Shown: in pieces, positions 42,947 through 50,927 of the stretch
How the letters are laid out: each line of letters opens with the position of its first letter
How positions within the stretch are numbered: position 1 is the first letter of the stretch
Source: Bosea sp. Tri-49
Lineage (GTDB): Bacteria > Pseudomonadota > Alphaproteobacteria > Rhizobiales > Beijerinckiaceae
Length of the DNA stretch: 64,000 nucleotides
NCBI RefSeq assembly: GCF_003952665.1
Contig: NZ_CP017946.1
Coordinates: 1,426,001 to 1,490,000 of the forward strand
Direction of reading: 5' to 3'
Translations under genes and position numbers: made by a program
The notes under the pieces: model-generated
Databases searched by the model: none
What the model was told of the DNA's origin: nothing
What the model saw: the letters and a program-made list of their open reading frames with translations, nothing else

Positions 42947-44353
42947 TCAAGGCTTCAGCGGCGGCACCTGCTTGGGGCTGTTGAGGTCGAAGGTCTTGTT
43001 CAGCAGCGGATCCCGGGTGGTGCCTTCGGAAGCGTCGAAGGCGCGGGCCCGCGTCCCGGCCGGCCCCGCTGACGCGCCAGCCTGTACCGGCTGGCCAGCC
43101 GCCGCACGGCGGTTGCCCGGAACCGGGAAGCTCTCCGGCTGAGCCTGATCGGGCGCCGTCGCGGCCTGACCGTCTGCCCGCGCCGCAGCCGGAGCTTCGG
43201 TGCGCTGATCGGGAGCCGGCGGCGGCTCGGCGCGGTCGACACCGCCATCGGTGGGCGGCCGGCCGGCCTCACGGCGAGCCGACTCGACCTGGCGCCAGCG
43301 CGCGACGTTGCGGTTGTGCTGCTCAAGGCTCTCGGCGAAGGCATGTCCGCCGCTGCCATCCGCGACGAAGTAGAGGTCCTTGGTCCGCGAATGGTTGACC
43401 ACCGCCTCGAGAGCCGCGCGCCCCGGATTGGCGATCGGTCCTGGTGGCAGGCCTTCGATCACATAGGTGTTGTAGGGTGTCGCCTGGGTGATCTCGGGGC
43501 GCGTGATGCCGCGTCCGAGCGTGCCCTTGCCGCCGACGAGGCCGTAAACGATCGTCGGGTCGGATTGCAGCTTCATCTTGCGGTTCATCCGGTTGATGAA
43601 GACGCCGGCGACGCGTGGCCGTTCGTCGGCGCGTCCGGTCTCCTTCTCGACGATCGAGGCGAGGATCACCAGCTCCGCCGGCGTCTTGATCGGCAGGTCC
43701 GCCGGACGCTTGGCCCAGACTTCGTTGAGGACGCGGGTCTGGTCTCGCGTCATCCGATTGACGATGGCCTGGCGTGTCGAGCCGCGCTGGAACTTGTAGG
43801 TGTCGGGCAGGATCTGGCCCTCGCGCGGGACCTGGATGACGTCGCCGGTGAGCATATCGTTCTGCTGCAGGCGGGCAATGATCTGCTCGCTCGTCAGCCC
43901 CTCGGGGATGGTGATCGAATGCTCGACCGCCTTGCCCTCGGCGATGACGTCGAGAATATCCCTTTGGCTGGCGCGTGCCTTGAAGAGGTATTCGCCGGCC
44001 TTGAGGCTGGCGGCCTTGCCAGAGGTGTACGCCGCGACCTTGAAGGCCCAAGGGTGCTCGATCATGCCCTCGCGCTGCAGCAGATCGGCGATCTCCGTCA
44101 CCCCGTGCTCCTTCGGGATGATCAGCACGCGATCAGTGGCAAGCGGCCCCGGCGCCTTGCTGCGGCCGTCGAGATAGACAATGCCGCCGCCGACAGCGCC
44201 GGCGAGGATGAGAGCCGTCGTGAACAGCCCGCTGAGCAGGGCGATAAAGGGCGAACGCCGCCGCTTGCGCGCCTTCGGCGGCGGGGCCGGCGGCGCGACA
44301 GGCTTCAACGCCTCGTTTGGACTCCTCGGCGCGACGCGAGGCGGCTGACTCAT
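42947..44353 (-). CDS. mltG: Endolytic murein transglycosylase MltG
   Basis: Inner-membrane lytic transglycosylase that cuts nascent glycan strands. The 468-residue protein has a Pro/Ala-rich cytoplasmic start, one membrane helix (SPFIALLSGLFTTALILAGAVGGGIVYL, about 33-60) and a YceG domain. The domain contains the catalytic glutamate in ILASIVEKETGRADERPRVAGVFINRM, then LQSDPTIVYG and the PYNTYVIEGLPPGPIANPG block. About 100 C-terminal residues are low-complexity, rich in Pro, Ala and Arg, unlike the compact enterobacterial protein. It follows fabF, the usual place. Confidence 0.94.
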   Translation of the reverse strand: MSQPPRVAPRSPNEALKPVAPPAPPPKARKRRRSPFIALLSGLFTTALILAGAVGGGIVYLDGRSKAPGPLATDRVLIIPKEHGVTEIADLLQREGMIEHPWAFKVAAYTSGKAASLKAGEYLFKARASQRDILDVIAEGKAVEHSITIPEGLTSEQIIARLQQNDMLTGDVIQVPREGQILPDTYKFQRGSTRQAIVNRMTRDQTRVLNEVWAKRPADLPIKTPAELVILASIVEKETGRADERPRVAGVFINRMNRKMKLQSDPTIVYGLVGGKGTLGRGITRPEITQATPYNTYVIEGLPPGPIANPGRAALEAVVNHSRTKDLYFVADGSGGHAFAESLEQHNRNVARWRQVESARREAGRPPTDGGVDRAEPPPAPDQRTEAPAAARADGQAATAPDQAQPESFPVPGNRRAAAGQPVQAGASAGPAGTRARAFDASEGTTRDPLLNKTFDLNSPKQVPPLKP

Positions 44354-44487
44354 GATGCTTTCGCCCGATTCCCTGACATCGCGACCGGCAGTGCCGGCGT
44401 CGATCCGATCTAGTGGCTATGCCGGCGGCATACTGGCACGACGGCGGCGACAGGCTAGCGAAAATTGTGGCGAAAGCGCGCTTCTCG

Positions 44488-45753
44488 TCAGTCGACGAAG
44501 CGGCGCATCACCAGCGAGGCGTTGGTCCCGCCGAAACCGAACGAGTTCGACAGAGCGATGTCGACCTTCCGCTTCTTCGCCTTGTGCGGCACCAGATCGA
44601 GCTCGGTCTCGACGGACGGATTGTCGAGATTGATCGTCGGCGGCACGACCTGATCGCGGATGGCCAAGATCGAGAAGATCGCCTCGATCGCCCCGGCGGC
44701 ACCGAGCAGATGGCCGGTCGCCGATTTGGTCGAGGACATGGCCGGTCGATTCGGAGCGTTGGCGAGCAGGCGCTCGACGGCGCGCAGCTCGATCTCGTCA
44801 CCGACCTGGGTCGAGGTGCCGTGGGCGTTGATGTAGTCGAGATCCGAGGCGCGCAGACCGGCCCGCTTCAGCGCCGCCTGCATGCAGCGATAGGCGCCGT
44901 CGCCATCCTCGGAGGGCGAGGTGATGTGATAGGCATCGCCCGACATGCCGTAGCCGACGACCTCGGCATAGATTCGCGCGCCGCGCGCCTTGGCGTGATC
45001 GAGTTCCTCGAGCACCACGACGCCAGCGCCCTCGCCCATGACGAAGCCGTCGCGATCCTTGTCATAGGGGCGCGACGCCTTCTCCGGCGTCTCATTGAAA
45101 CCGGTAGACAGGGCACGGCAAGCGCAGAAGCCGGCGATACCGATACGGTTGACTGCGGATTCGGCGCCGCCGGCCAGCATGACCTCGGCATCGCCGAGCG
45201 CGACCATACGGGCCGCATCGCCAATGGCATGGGCGCCGGTCGAACAGGCGGTGACGACCGCGTGGTTCGGCCCCTTCAGACCATGTTCGATCGAGACATA
45301 GCCGGCGGCCAGATTACTGAGGCGGCCGGGGATGAAGAAGGGTGAGAGCCGGCGCGGGCCGCGCTCCTTCAGCAGCAGCGAGGCCTCATAGATACCGCCC
45401 AGCCCGCCAATACCGGAGCCGATGGCTACGCCGGTCGCGATCTGGTCCTCGTAGCTCTCGGGCTTCCAACCGGAATCCCGCAGCGCCTGCGTCGCCGCGG
45501 CCATGGCGAAGATGATGAAATCATCGACCTTGCGCTGCTCCTTCGGCTCCATCCAGTCGTCGGGATTGAAGGTGCCGTTCGAGCCGTCGCCGCGCGGAAC
45601 AGTGCAGGCGATCTGCGCTGGCAGATCGGACACGTCGAAGGTGGTGATCGGGCGGGCGCCGCTTTCACCAGCCAGAATGCGTGACCAGCTCGGCTCAACC
45701 CCGCAAGCAAGCGGGGTCACCATGCCTAGTCCGGTGACGACGACACGTCGCAT
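44488..45753 (-). CDS. fabF: 3-oxoacyl-ACP synthase II
   Basis: Condensing enzyme of fatty-acid elongation. The 421-residue protein starts RRVVVTGLGMVTPLACG. The catalytic cysteine lies in VVTACSTGAHAIGDAARM; the two histidines are in INAHGTSTQVGDEIE and SSTKSATGHLLGAAGAIEA; the C-terminal FGFGGTNASLVMRRF is typical. ATG at 45753 has GAGGAAGA upstream and is preferred to a longer frame from 45801. It follows acpP by 55 bases, giving an acpP-fabF-mltG run. Confidence 0.97.
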   Translation of the reverse strand: MRRVVVTGLGMVTPLACGVEPSWSRILAGESGARPITTFDVSDLPAQIACTVPRGDGSNGTFNPDDWMEPKEQRKVDDFIIFAMAAATQALRDSGWKPESYEDQIATGVAIGSGIGGLGGIYEASLLLKERGPRRLSPFFIPGRLSNLAAGYVSIEHGLKGPNHAVVTACSTGAHAIGDAARMVALGDAEVMLAGGAESAVNRIGIAGFCACRALSTGFNETPEKASRPYDKDRDGFVMGEGAGVVVLEELDHAKARGARIYAEVVGYGMSGDAYHITSPSEDGDGAYRCMQAALKRAGLRASDLDYINAHGTSTQVGDEIELRAVERLLANAPNRPAMSSTKSATGHLLGAAGAIEAIFSILAIRDQVVPPTINLDNPSVETELDLVPHKAKKRKVDIALSNSFGFGGTNASLVMRRFVD

Positions 45754-45808
45754 CGGTCTTCCTCGATTCAGCCTCGGCGCGCCGAAGCGCGCCGGGACCA
45801 TGGCCTTG

Positions 45809-46042
45809 TCAGGCCGACTTCGACAGGAACTTGACCGCGTCGCCGACGGTCACGATCGTCTCGGCCGCGTCATCGGGAATCTCGACGCCGAACTCTTCCT
45901 CGAACGCCATGACCAGCTCGACGGTGTCGAGGCTGTCCGCACCGAGGTCCTCAATGAAATTGGCGCCCTCGACCACCTTCTCCGGCTCAACGCCGAGATG
46001 CTCGATCACGATCTTCTTCACGCGCTCGGCGACATCGCTCAT
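45809..46042 (-). CDS. acpP: Acyl carrier protein
   Basis: Small acidic carrier of growing acyl chains. The 77-residue protein has the phosphopantetheine attachment serine in the motif [18 protein letters not shown]. The preceding [18 protein letters not shown] and the C-terminal [17 protein letters not shown] complete the four-helix bundle. ATG at 46042 is chosen over 46072, since homologues start with [11 protein letters not shown] and an AGG-containing site lies upstream. A promoter probably lies in the 256-base gap before it, since ACP is usually expressed strongly and separately. Confidence 0.97.
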   Translation of the reverse strand: MSDVAERVKKIVIEHLGVEPEKVVEGANFIEDLGADSLDTVELVMAFEEEFGVEIPDDAAETIVTVGDAVKFLSKSA

Positions 46043-46154
46043 GGGTCTTTCCCTCAAACCTCGAAAACACACCGCTGACAGCGACGCGTGGGTGAAAACT
46101 GATTTCCCGGCTCGGACCTTCGCCTGGTGGCGGACCGCGCCGGGAGTTCATGGC

Positions 46155-46186
46155 TGCACAAACGCAACAACCGGGCCGGCGTCAAG
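46155..46186 (-). promoter_or_regulatory. Candidate acpP promoter
   Basis: On the minus strand a CTTGAC box (46181-46186) matches the alphaproteobacterial -35 consensus. The -10 element 17 bases downstream (around 46158-46163) is poor (GTTTGT), so the call is weak. It lies in the gap between fabG and acpP. Confidence 0.3.
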
Positions 46187-46280
46187 TCCCAAGAGTGCCG
46201 ATCGGCGCTTGGCCGGCTGGGTCATTAACATACTCGTAATAGGCTGACGAGAGCGCAGTCCATACCTTTAGACGAGTGAA

Positions 46281-46299
46281 AAGACCAGCCTAACAGGCT
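46281..46299 (-). terminator. Possible weak terminator at the fabG stop
   Basis: On the minus strand AGCCT-GTT-AGGCT (46287-46299) forms a short hairpin overlapping the fabG stop and is followed by TCTTTT. The stem is only 5 bases, so some read-through into acpP is likely. Confidence 0.35.
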
Positions 46300-47036
46300 C
46301 AGATCATTGCCATTCCGCCGTTGACGTGCAGGGTCTGCCCGGTGACGTAACCGGCTTCCTCGCTGGCGAGATACGCGACAGCAGCGGCAATGTCCGCTCC
46401 CTGCCCGAGCCGCCCCATCGGAACGTCGGAAAGAATGCCCTCGCGCTGCTTCTCATTCAGCACTTCTGTCATCGGCGACTCGATGAAGCCAGGTGCGACG
46501 ACGTTGACGGTGATGTTGCGGCTCGCCACCTCCGCCGCCAGCGACTTCGACATGCCGATCAGGCCGGCCTTGGAGGCGGCGTAGTTGCCTTGTCCCGGAT
46601 TACCGCTCGTGCCCACAACGGAGCCGATCGAGACGATGCGGCCATAGCGTCGGCGCATCATGCTCTTCACGGCCGCACGCGAGAGCCGGAAGGCCGCGGT
46701 GAGGTTGACGGCGAGCACGAAGTCCCAGTCCTCGTCCTTGAGGCGCATGAAGAGGTTGTCGCGGGTCACGCCGGCATTGTTGACGAGGATGTCGAGCCCG
46801 CCGAGCTTGGCTTCGGCCGCCGGCACCAGCGCCTCGACCGAGTCGCGATTGGACAGATCACAAGGCGTGATTTCGGCCCGCTCGCCCAGTTCCTTCGCCA
46901 GCGCCTCCAGCGCCTCGACCCGCGTACCGGACAGGGCGACGGTCGCGCCCTGGGCATGAAGCCGGCGCGCGATGGCGCCGCCGAGACCGCCGGTGGCGCC
47001 AGTGACCAGCGCCCTCTTTCCCGTCAGATCGAGCAT
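46299..47036 (-). CDS. fabG: 3-oxoacyl-ACP reductase
   Basis: NADPH-dependent reductase of fatty-acid synthesis (SDR family). The 245-residue protein shows the cofactor motif VTGATGGLGGAIARRL, NNAGVTRDNLFMRLKDEDWD, the active-site serine around SIGSVVGTSGNPGQG and the Tyr-x-x-x-Lys signature in NYAASKAGLIGMSKSL. The C-terminus GQTLHVNGGMAMI is canonical FabG. It lies 31 bases after fabD, in the normal fabD-fabG-acpP order. Confidence 0.96.
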   Translation of the reverse strand: MLDLTGKRALVTGATGGLGGAIARRLHAQGATVALSGTRVEALEALAKELGERAEITPCDLSNRDSVEALVPAAEAKLGGLDILVNNAGVTRDNLFMRLKDEDWDFVLAVNLTAAFRLSRAAVKSMMRRRYGRIVSIGSVVGTSGNPGQGNYAASKAGLIGMSKSLAAEVASRNITVNVVAPGFIESPMTEVLNEKQREGILSDVPMGRLGQGADIAAAVAYLASEEAGYVTGQTLHVNGGMAMI

Positions 47037-47067
47037 AGTGCCTCCCTTGTCCCGGCTCTGGCGCCGT

Positions 47068-48012
47068 TCAGCCCTTTTGGGCCTTGTAAGCCGCGATGTC
47101 GTCCGGCGAACCGATCGACGCCGCCGTAGCTCCCGCCGCGATGCGCTTGACCAGACCGGCGAGCACCTTGCCGGAGCCGACCTCGTAGAATTGGGTCACG
47201 CCGGCAGCTGCCATCGCCTCGACGCATTCGCGCCAGCGCACCGTACCAGTGACCTGCGCCACCAGCGAAGCACGGATCGCAGCCGGATCACTCAGCGGGG
47301 CGGCGCCGACATTGGCCATAACGGGCACGACCGGCGCCAACATTGAAACCTCGGCCAGCGCCGCCTGCATCGCTTCGGCAGCCGGCTGCATCAAGGCGCA
47401 ATGGAAGGGCGCGGAGACCGGCAGGAGCATGGCACGACGCACGCCGCGCTCGCCAGCGAGCGCGATAGCCCGTTCGATCGCCGCCTTGGCGCCCGAGAGC
47501 ACGACTTGGCCGCCACCATTATCATTGGCCACCTGGCAAACTTGACCCTCGGCGGCATCGGCAGCGATGGCACGGGCCTGGTCGAGCTCCACACCGAGTA
47601 GTGCCGCCATCGCACCCTCACCAGCCGGCACAGCCTTCTGCATGGCGTCGCCGCGGATGCGAAGCAGCCGGGCGGCATCGCCAATCGAGAAGGTACCAGC
47701 CGCGGCCAGCGCCGAATATTCGCCGAGCGAATGGCCGGCAACGAAGGCGGCATCGTTCTTGAGAGAGAGCCCGGCTTCAGCCTCGAGCACGCGGATGGCG
47801 GCGAGACTGACCGTCATAAGGGCGGGCTGTGCGTTGGCGGTCAGGGTCAGCTCCTCGGCCGGGCCTTCCCACATCAGGGTGGAAAGCTTCTGCGAGAGCG
47901 CGGCGTCGACTTCGTCGAAGACGGCGCGCGCGACCGGGAAGGCTTCAGCGAGTGCCTTGCCCATGCCGACCGCCTGCGAACCCTGCCCTGGAAAGATGAA
48001 AGCCGTCGCCAT
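47068..48012 (-). CDS. fabD: Malonyl-CoA:ACP transacylase
   Basis: Loads malonyl units onto ACP. The 314-residue protein starts ATAFIFPGQGSQAVGMGK, with the nucleophile elbow VAGHSLGEYSALAAAG (serine near residue 92). The catalytic histidine lies in PVSAPFHCALMQPAAEAM, and the C-terminus has the VTQFYEVGSGKVLAGLVKRI block. ATG at 48012 is clear from the family; the frame stays open upstream to 48474 but that part overlaps the rpsF leader on the other strand and has no family match. Confidence 0.96.
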   Translation of the reverse strand: MATAFIFPGQGSQAVGMGKALAEAFPVARAVFDEVDAALSQKLSTLMWEGPAEELTLTANAQPALMTVSLAAIRVLEAEAGLSLKNDAAFVAGHSLGEYSALAAAGTFSIGDAARLLRIRGDAMQKAVPAGEGAMAALLGVELDQARAIAADAAEGQVCQVANDNGGGQVVLSGAKAAIERAIALAGERGVRRAMLLPVSAPFHCALMQPAAEAMQAALAEVSMLAPVVPVMANVGAAPLSDPAAIRASLVAQVTGTVRWRECVEAMAAAGVTQFYEVGSGKVLAGLVKRIAAGATAASIGSPDDIAAYKAQKG

Positions 48013-48358
48013 GCCGCAATGGTCCCGAAAATGATGCTTGGTTAACAAGATTGGGCGCACTCGCACCGTGCAGCCGGCCAAGTCAAGGCGTTTACGCGAC
48101 GAAAGTCGACTTGCATCGACGTTTTCCGATGTTTTCGGCTTGCATGGCACGCCGCCACGATGTAACGACCGCCTCGGTTTGTTCGGCCGGAGGCTGAACG
48201 GACGGCGAAGCGATTCTCCAAGAAGCGTTTCGCAGGCTCCTCGTTCTTCGAGGGCCGCCGTCCCGTGTCTCCGCCTTCGAAGAAATCCTGTCGGGCCTTT
48301 ATCCAGGGCTCGGAGGGCTCCGCGTCGAACGAAACCGGTGAACGAAGAAAGGCCACTT
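48013..48358. other. Divergent gap between fabD and rpsF
   Basis: A 346-base gap without a gene that must hold promoters for fabD and for the ribosomal operon. Around 48110-48175 there are AT-richer stretches such as CTTGCAT followed by GATGTAAC that could be rpsF promoter boxes, but none is convincing. The 180 bases before rpsF are a plausible untranslated leader; S6-S18 leaders in other bacteria fold into an autoregulatory RNA, which I could not confirm by eye. Confidence 0.4.
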
Positions 48359-48817
48359 ATGGCATTGTACGAGCACGTTCTGCTCGCGCGGCAAGATGTC
48401 AGCGCGCAGCAGGTCGAGGCCCTTGTCGAGCAGTTCAAGGGCATCATCGAGGCGAATGGCGGTTCCATCCCCAAGGTCGAGTACTGGGGTGTGAAGTCGC
48501 TTGGCTATCGCATCAAGAAGAACCGCAAGGCGCACTACTCGCTCCTGAACATCAACGCTCCCGCGGCCGCCGTGGCCGAGATGGAGCGCCAGATGCGCAT
48601 CAACGAGGACGTGCTGCGCTTCATGACCATCCGCGTCGAGGAACTCGAGGAAGGTCAGTCGGTCATGCTGCAGAAGCGCGACCGCGACGAGCGCAGCGAT
48701 CGCTTCGACCGCGGCCCCGGCGGCGGCGACCGTTTCGACCGTGACCGCGGCCCGCGCCGCGAGCGCCCGCGTCGTGAAGACGAAGCGACCACCGAAACCA
48801 CCGCTGGGGAGGCCTGA
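48359..48817 (+). CDS. rpsF: 30S ribosomal protein S6
   Basis: Small-subunit protein that binds S18 at the platform. The 152-residue protein has [53 protein letters not shown] and [17 protein letters not shown]. The last 45 or so residues form an Arg/Asp/Gly-rich tail with a repeated DRFDRG-type unit ([21 protein letters not shown]), as is common for alphaproteobacterial S6. ATG at 48359 has AGAAAGG upstream. rpsR follows 2 bases after the stop. Confidence 0.96.
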   Translation: MALYEHVLLARQDVSAQQVEALVEQFKGIIEANGGSIPKVEYWGVKSLGYRIKKNRKAHYSLLNINAPAAAVAEMERQMRINEDVLRFMTIRVEELEEGQSVMLQKRDRDERSDRFDRGPGGGDRFDRDRGPRRERPRREDEATTETTAGEA

Positions 48818-48819
48818 GC

Positions 48820-49065
48820 ATGTCGACTGCATCCGCCGGCGCCCGCCGCCCCTTCTTCCGCCGCCGCAAGTCCTGCCCGTTCTCGGGCGAGGGCGCGCCG
48901 AAGATCGACTACAAGGATGTGCGCCTGCTTTCGCGTTACATCTCCGAGCGCGGCAAGATCGTGCCGTCGCGCATCACGGCCGTCTCGGCCAAGAAGCAGC
49001 GTGAGCTCGCCCAGGCGATCAAGCGCGCCCGCTTCCTTGGCCTGCTGCCCTACGTCATCCGCTGA
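48820..49065 (+). CDS. rpsR: 30S ribosomal protein S18
   Basis: Platform protein partner of S6. The 81-residue protein shows [40 protein letters not shown] and [22 protein letters not shown], the S18 signature. Normal length. It begins directly after rpsF and is followed by a strong hairpin. Confidence 0.97.
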   Translation: MSTASAGARRPFFRRRKSCPFSGEGAPKIDYKDVRLLSRYISERGKIVPSRITAVSAKKQRELAQAIKRARFLGLLPYVIR

Positions 49066-49080
49066 GCGGGTGAGAGTTTT

Positions 49081-49115
49081 CCCGGCGGCGTCCTGCGCCG
49101 CCGGGTCTTCGATTT
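49081..49115 (+). terminator. Hairpin terminator after rpsR
   Basis: Perfect 10-base stem CCCGGCGGCG (49081-49090) with CGCCGCCGGG (49096-49105) and a 5-base loop, followed by TCTTCGATTT. The T-run is imperfect, so partial read-through to the downstream genes is possible. Confidence 0.65.
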
Positions 49116-49212
49116 GACATGACTTGGTCGCCAGGCGGTGAAACCCCGTCTGGTATGTTGAGGCAAGAGCCTCTCACCCTGCCCTTTTGAGCAGCGGGAC
49201 AGCAGGACGGAT

Positions 49213-50157
49213 ATGCTCCCTATCGTCGGCATCGGCGCCGGGCTGGTCTCAGCCCTTTTGTTCACAGTGGTGATCACCGGATCGCCGCTGGCGTTGCTGT
49301 TGTCCTATGTCGCGCCGCTCCCGGTCTTCATCGCGGCGCTCGGCTGGAACCATCGCGCCGGGCTGGTCGCGGTCGCCGCCGGCACGCTTGCCGTCACAGT
49401 CGTGCTGAAGCTCTCGCTCGGCCTCGCCTTCGCGGTCGGCGCGGCGCTGCCGGCCTGGTGGATCGCCTATCTCGCTTTGCTGGCACGCACCGACGAAACG
49501 GGTGCGAGCGAATGGTATCCGCTCGGGCGCCTGCTCGTCTGGATCGCCGCCGTCGCGACGCTGGTGACGGTCGGCGGCGCACTCGCCATTTCAACCGACT
49601 TCGAGACCTATCGTCGCGTGATGACCCATGGGCTGCAGCTCCTGTTCAGCGGCGGCGAGGGCATCAGCCCGGTCGTGCGCTTGCCGCCCGGCGTCGATCC
49701 CGGGGAGCTCGCGGCACAGCTCGCCCTCCTTGTCCCGGTCGCTGCCGGCGCTTCCTTCGTGCCGATGATCGTCGCCAATCTCTGGCTGGCGGCGAAAGCC
49801 GTACAGCTCTCCGGCCGGCTGCCTCGGCCCTGGCCTTTCATTCCCTCGACACGCCTGCCGGCCGTGGCCGTGGCCGGGCTCGTCGGCGGGATTCTGCTGA
49901 GCTTCGCCGGCGGCTTTGTCGGGCTCGCCGGAGCGGCTTTGGCTGGGGCGCTGATCGCCGCCTTCGGGCTCACCGGGCTCGCCGCCGTGCACGATCTCAG
50001 CCGCGGCAAGGCCTGGCGGTCGCCGACCCTGTTCGCGCTCTATCTCGCGCTGGTGATCATGCTGGTCACCGTCTTCCCGTTCCTTGCGCTGTTCGGCATC
50101 GCCGATGCGCTGATCGACCTTCGCCGGCGGAAACCGCCAGCGTCGCCTGCTGCCTGA
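49213..50157 (+). CDS. DUF2232 multi-spanning membrane protein
   Basis: A 314-residue inner-membrane protein with roughly eight hydrophobic helices. It starts LPIVGIGAGLVSALLFTVVITGSPLALLLSYVAPLPVFIAALGW in outline and contains AGLVAVAAGTLAVTVVLKLSLGLAFAVGAALPAWWIAYLAL. The C-terminal pair GLTGLAAVHDLSRG and LFALYLALVIMLVTVFPFLALFGIADALIDLRRR is typical of DUF2232 proteins. In alphaproteobacteria this family sits between rpsR and rplI, as here. Function unknown; a link to envelope or translation is guesswork. Confidence 0.9.
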   Translation: MLPIVGIGAGLVSALLFTVVITGSPLALLLSYVAPLPVFIAALGWNHRAGLVAVAAGTLAVTVVLKLSLGLAFAVGAALPAWWIAYLALLARTDETGASEWYPLGRLLVWIAAVATLVTVGGALAISTDFETYRRVMTHGLQLLFSGGEGISPVVRLPPGVDPGELAAQLALLVPVAAGASFVPMIVANLWLAAKAVQLSGRLPRPWPFIPSTRLPAVAVAGLVGGILLSFAGGFVGLAGAALAGALIAAFGLTGLAAVHDLSRGKAWRSPTLFALYLALVIMLVTVFPFLALFGIADALIDLRRRKPPASPAA

Positions 50158-50208
50158 AACCCACGCCTGCCCAAGATCCTCGATTACGAACTTTGAAGGA
50201 GAAGACCC

Positions 50209-50775
50209 ATGGAAGTGATCCTGCTCGAACGCGTCGCCAAGCTCGGCCAGATGGGTGAGACCGTGCGCGTCCGCGACGGCTATGCCCGCAATTTCCTGCT
50301 CGCCCGCGGCAAGGCCCTGCGCGCCACCGAAGAAAACAAGAAGCGCTTCGAGACCCAGCGTGCCCAGCTCGAGACCCGCAACCTCGAGCTGAAGCGCGAG
50401 GCCGATTCGGTCGCCGAGAGCCTGAACGGCCAGTCGGTGGTGATCCTGCGCCAGTCCGGCGAATCCGGTGTGCTCTACGGCTCGGTCTCGACCCGCGACA
50501 TCGCCGAGGCGCTGAGCGCTGCAGGCTTCTCGGTCGACCGCAACCAGGTCACGCTCAACACCCCGATCAAGACGCTCGGCCTGCATACCCTCCCGGTCGT
50601 GCTGCATCCGGAGGTCTCGGTCACCGTCACTGTGAACGTCGCCCGCTCCGCCCAGGAAGCCGAGCGCCAGGCTGCCGGCGAGAACGTCACGGCCCGCGAA
50701 GAGTTCGATCTGGACGATCTCGGCCTCGAGGTCGGTGCGGCGCTGGCCGAGGCCGGCGACAACGACGACCGCTGA
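50209..50775 (+). CDS. rplI: 50S ribosomal protein L9
   Basis: Large-subunit protein with two globular domains joined by a long helix. The 188-residue protein has [30 protein letters not shown], with the central helix [30 protein letters not shown]. The C-terminal domain ([32 protein letters not shown]) is followed by an acidic tail of about 40 residues, longer than in enterobacteria. AAGGAGAAG lies upstream of the ATG. A terminator follows. Confidence 0.97.
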   Translation: MEVILLERVAKLGQMGETVRVRDGYARNFLLARGKALRATEENKKRFETQRAQLETRNLELKREADSVAESLNGQSVVILRQSGESGVLYGSVSTRDIAEALSAAGFSVDRNQVTLNTPIKTLGLHTLPVVLHPEVSVTVTVNVARSAQEAERQAAGENVTAREEFDLDDLGLEVGAALAEAGDNDDR

Positions 50776-50803
50776 GCACTTCCAGACGCTTACCCGAGTC
50801 AAC

Positions 50804-50832
50804 GGGCGCCGTGGCAACACGGCGCCCTTTTT
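50804..50832 (+). terminator. Rho-independent terminator after rplI
   Basis: Stem GGGCGCCGTG (50804-50813) pairs perfectly with CACGGCGCCC (50818-50827) around a GCAA tetraloop and is followed by five T residues. A textbook terminator, separating the ribosomal operon from dnaB. Confidence 0.92.
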
Positions 50833-50875
50833 CATGCGCTGTGGACAGCGGGGTTGAGTCAGTGCTATTGAGAAT

Positions 50876-50890
50876 GTTCTTATTTTGTTC
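50876..50890 (+). promoter_or_regulatory. LexA (SOS) box-like site upstream of dnaB
   Basis: GTTC-N7-GTTC with an A/T-only spacer (TTATTTT), 37 bases before the dnaB start. This direct repeat is the LexA recognition pattern of Alphaproteobacteria. It lies in the short gap after the rplI terminator, where the dnaB promoter must be. Confidence 0.5.
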
Positions 50891-50927
50891 AGGTTCATGA
50901 CTCACGGGCGTTGACCTATCCAAAACC

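Noticed and set aside
48038..48358. In-frame upstream extension of rpsF by 107 codons
   Set aside because: S6 begins at MALYEHV with its own ribosome-binding site; the extension is basic filler in the leader.
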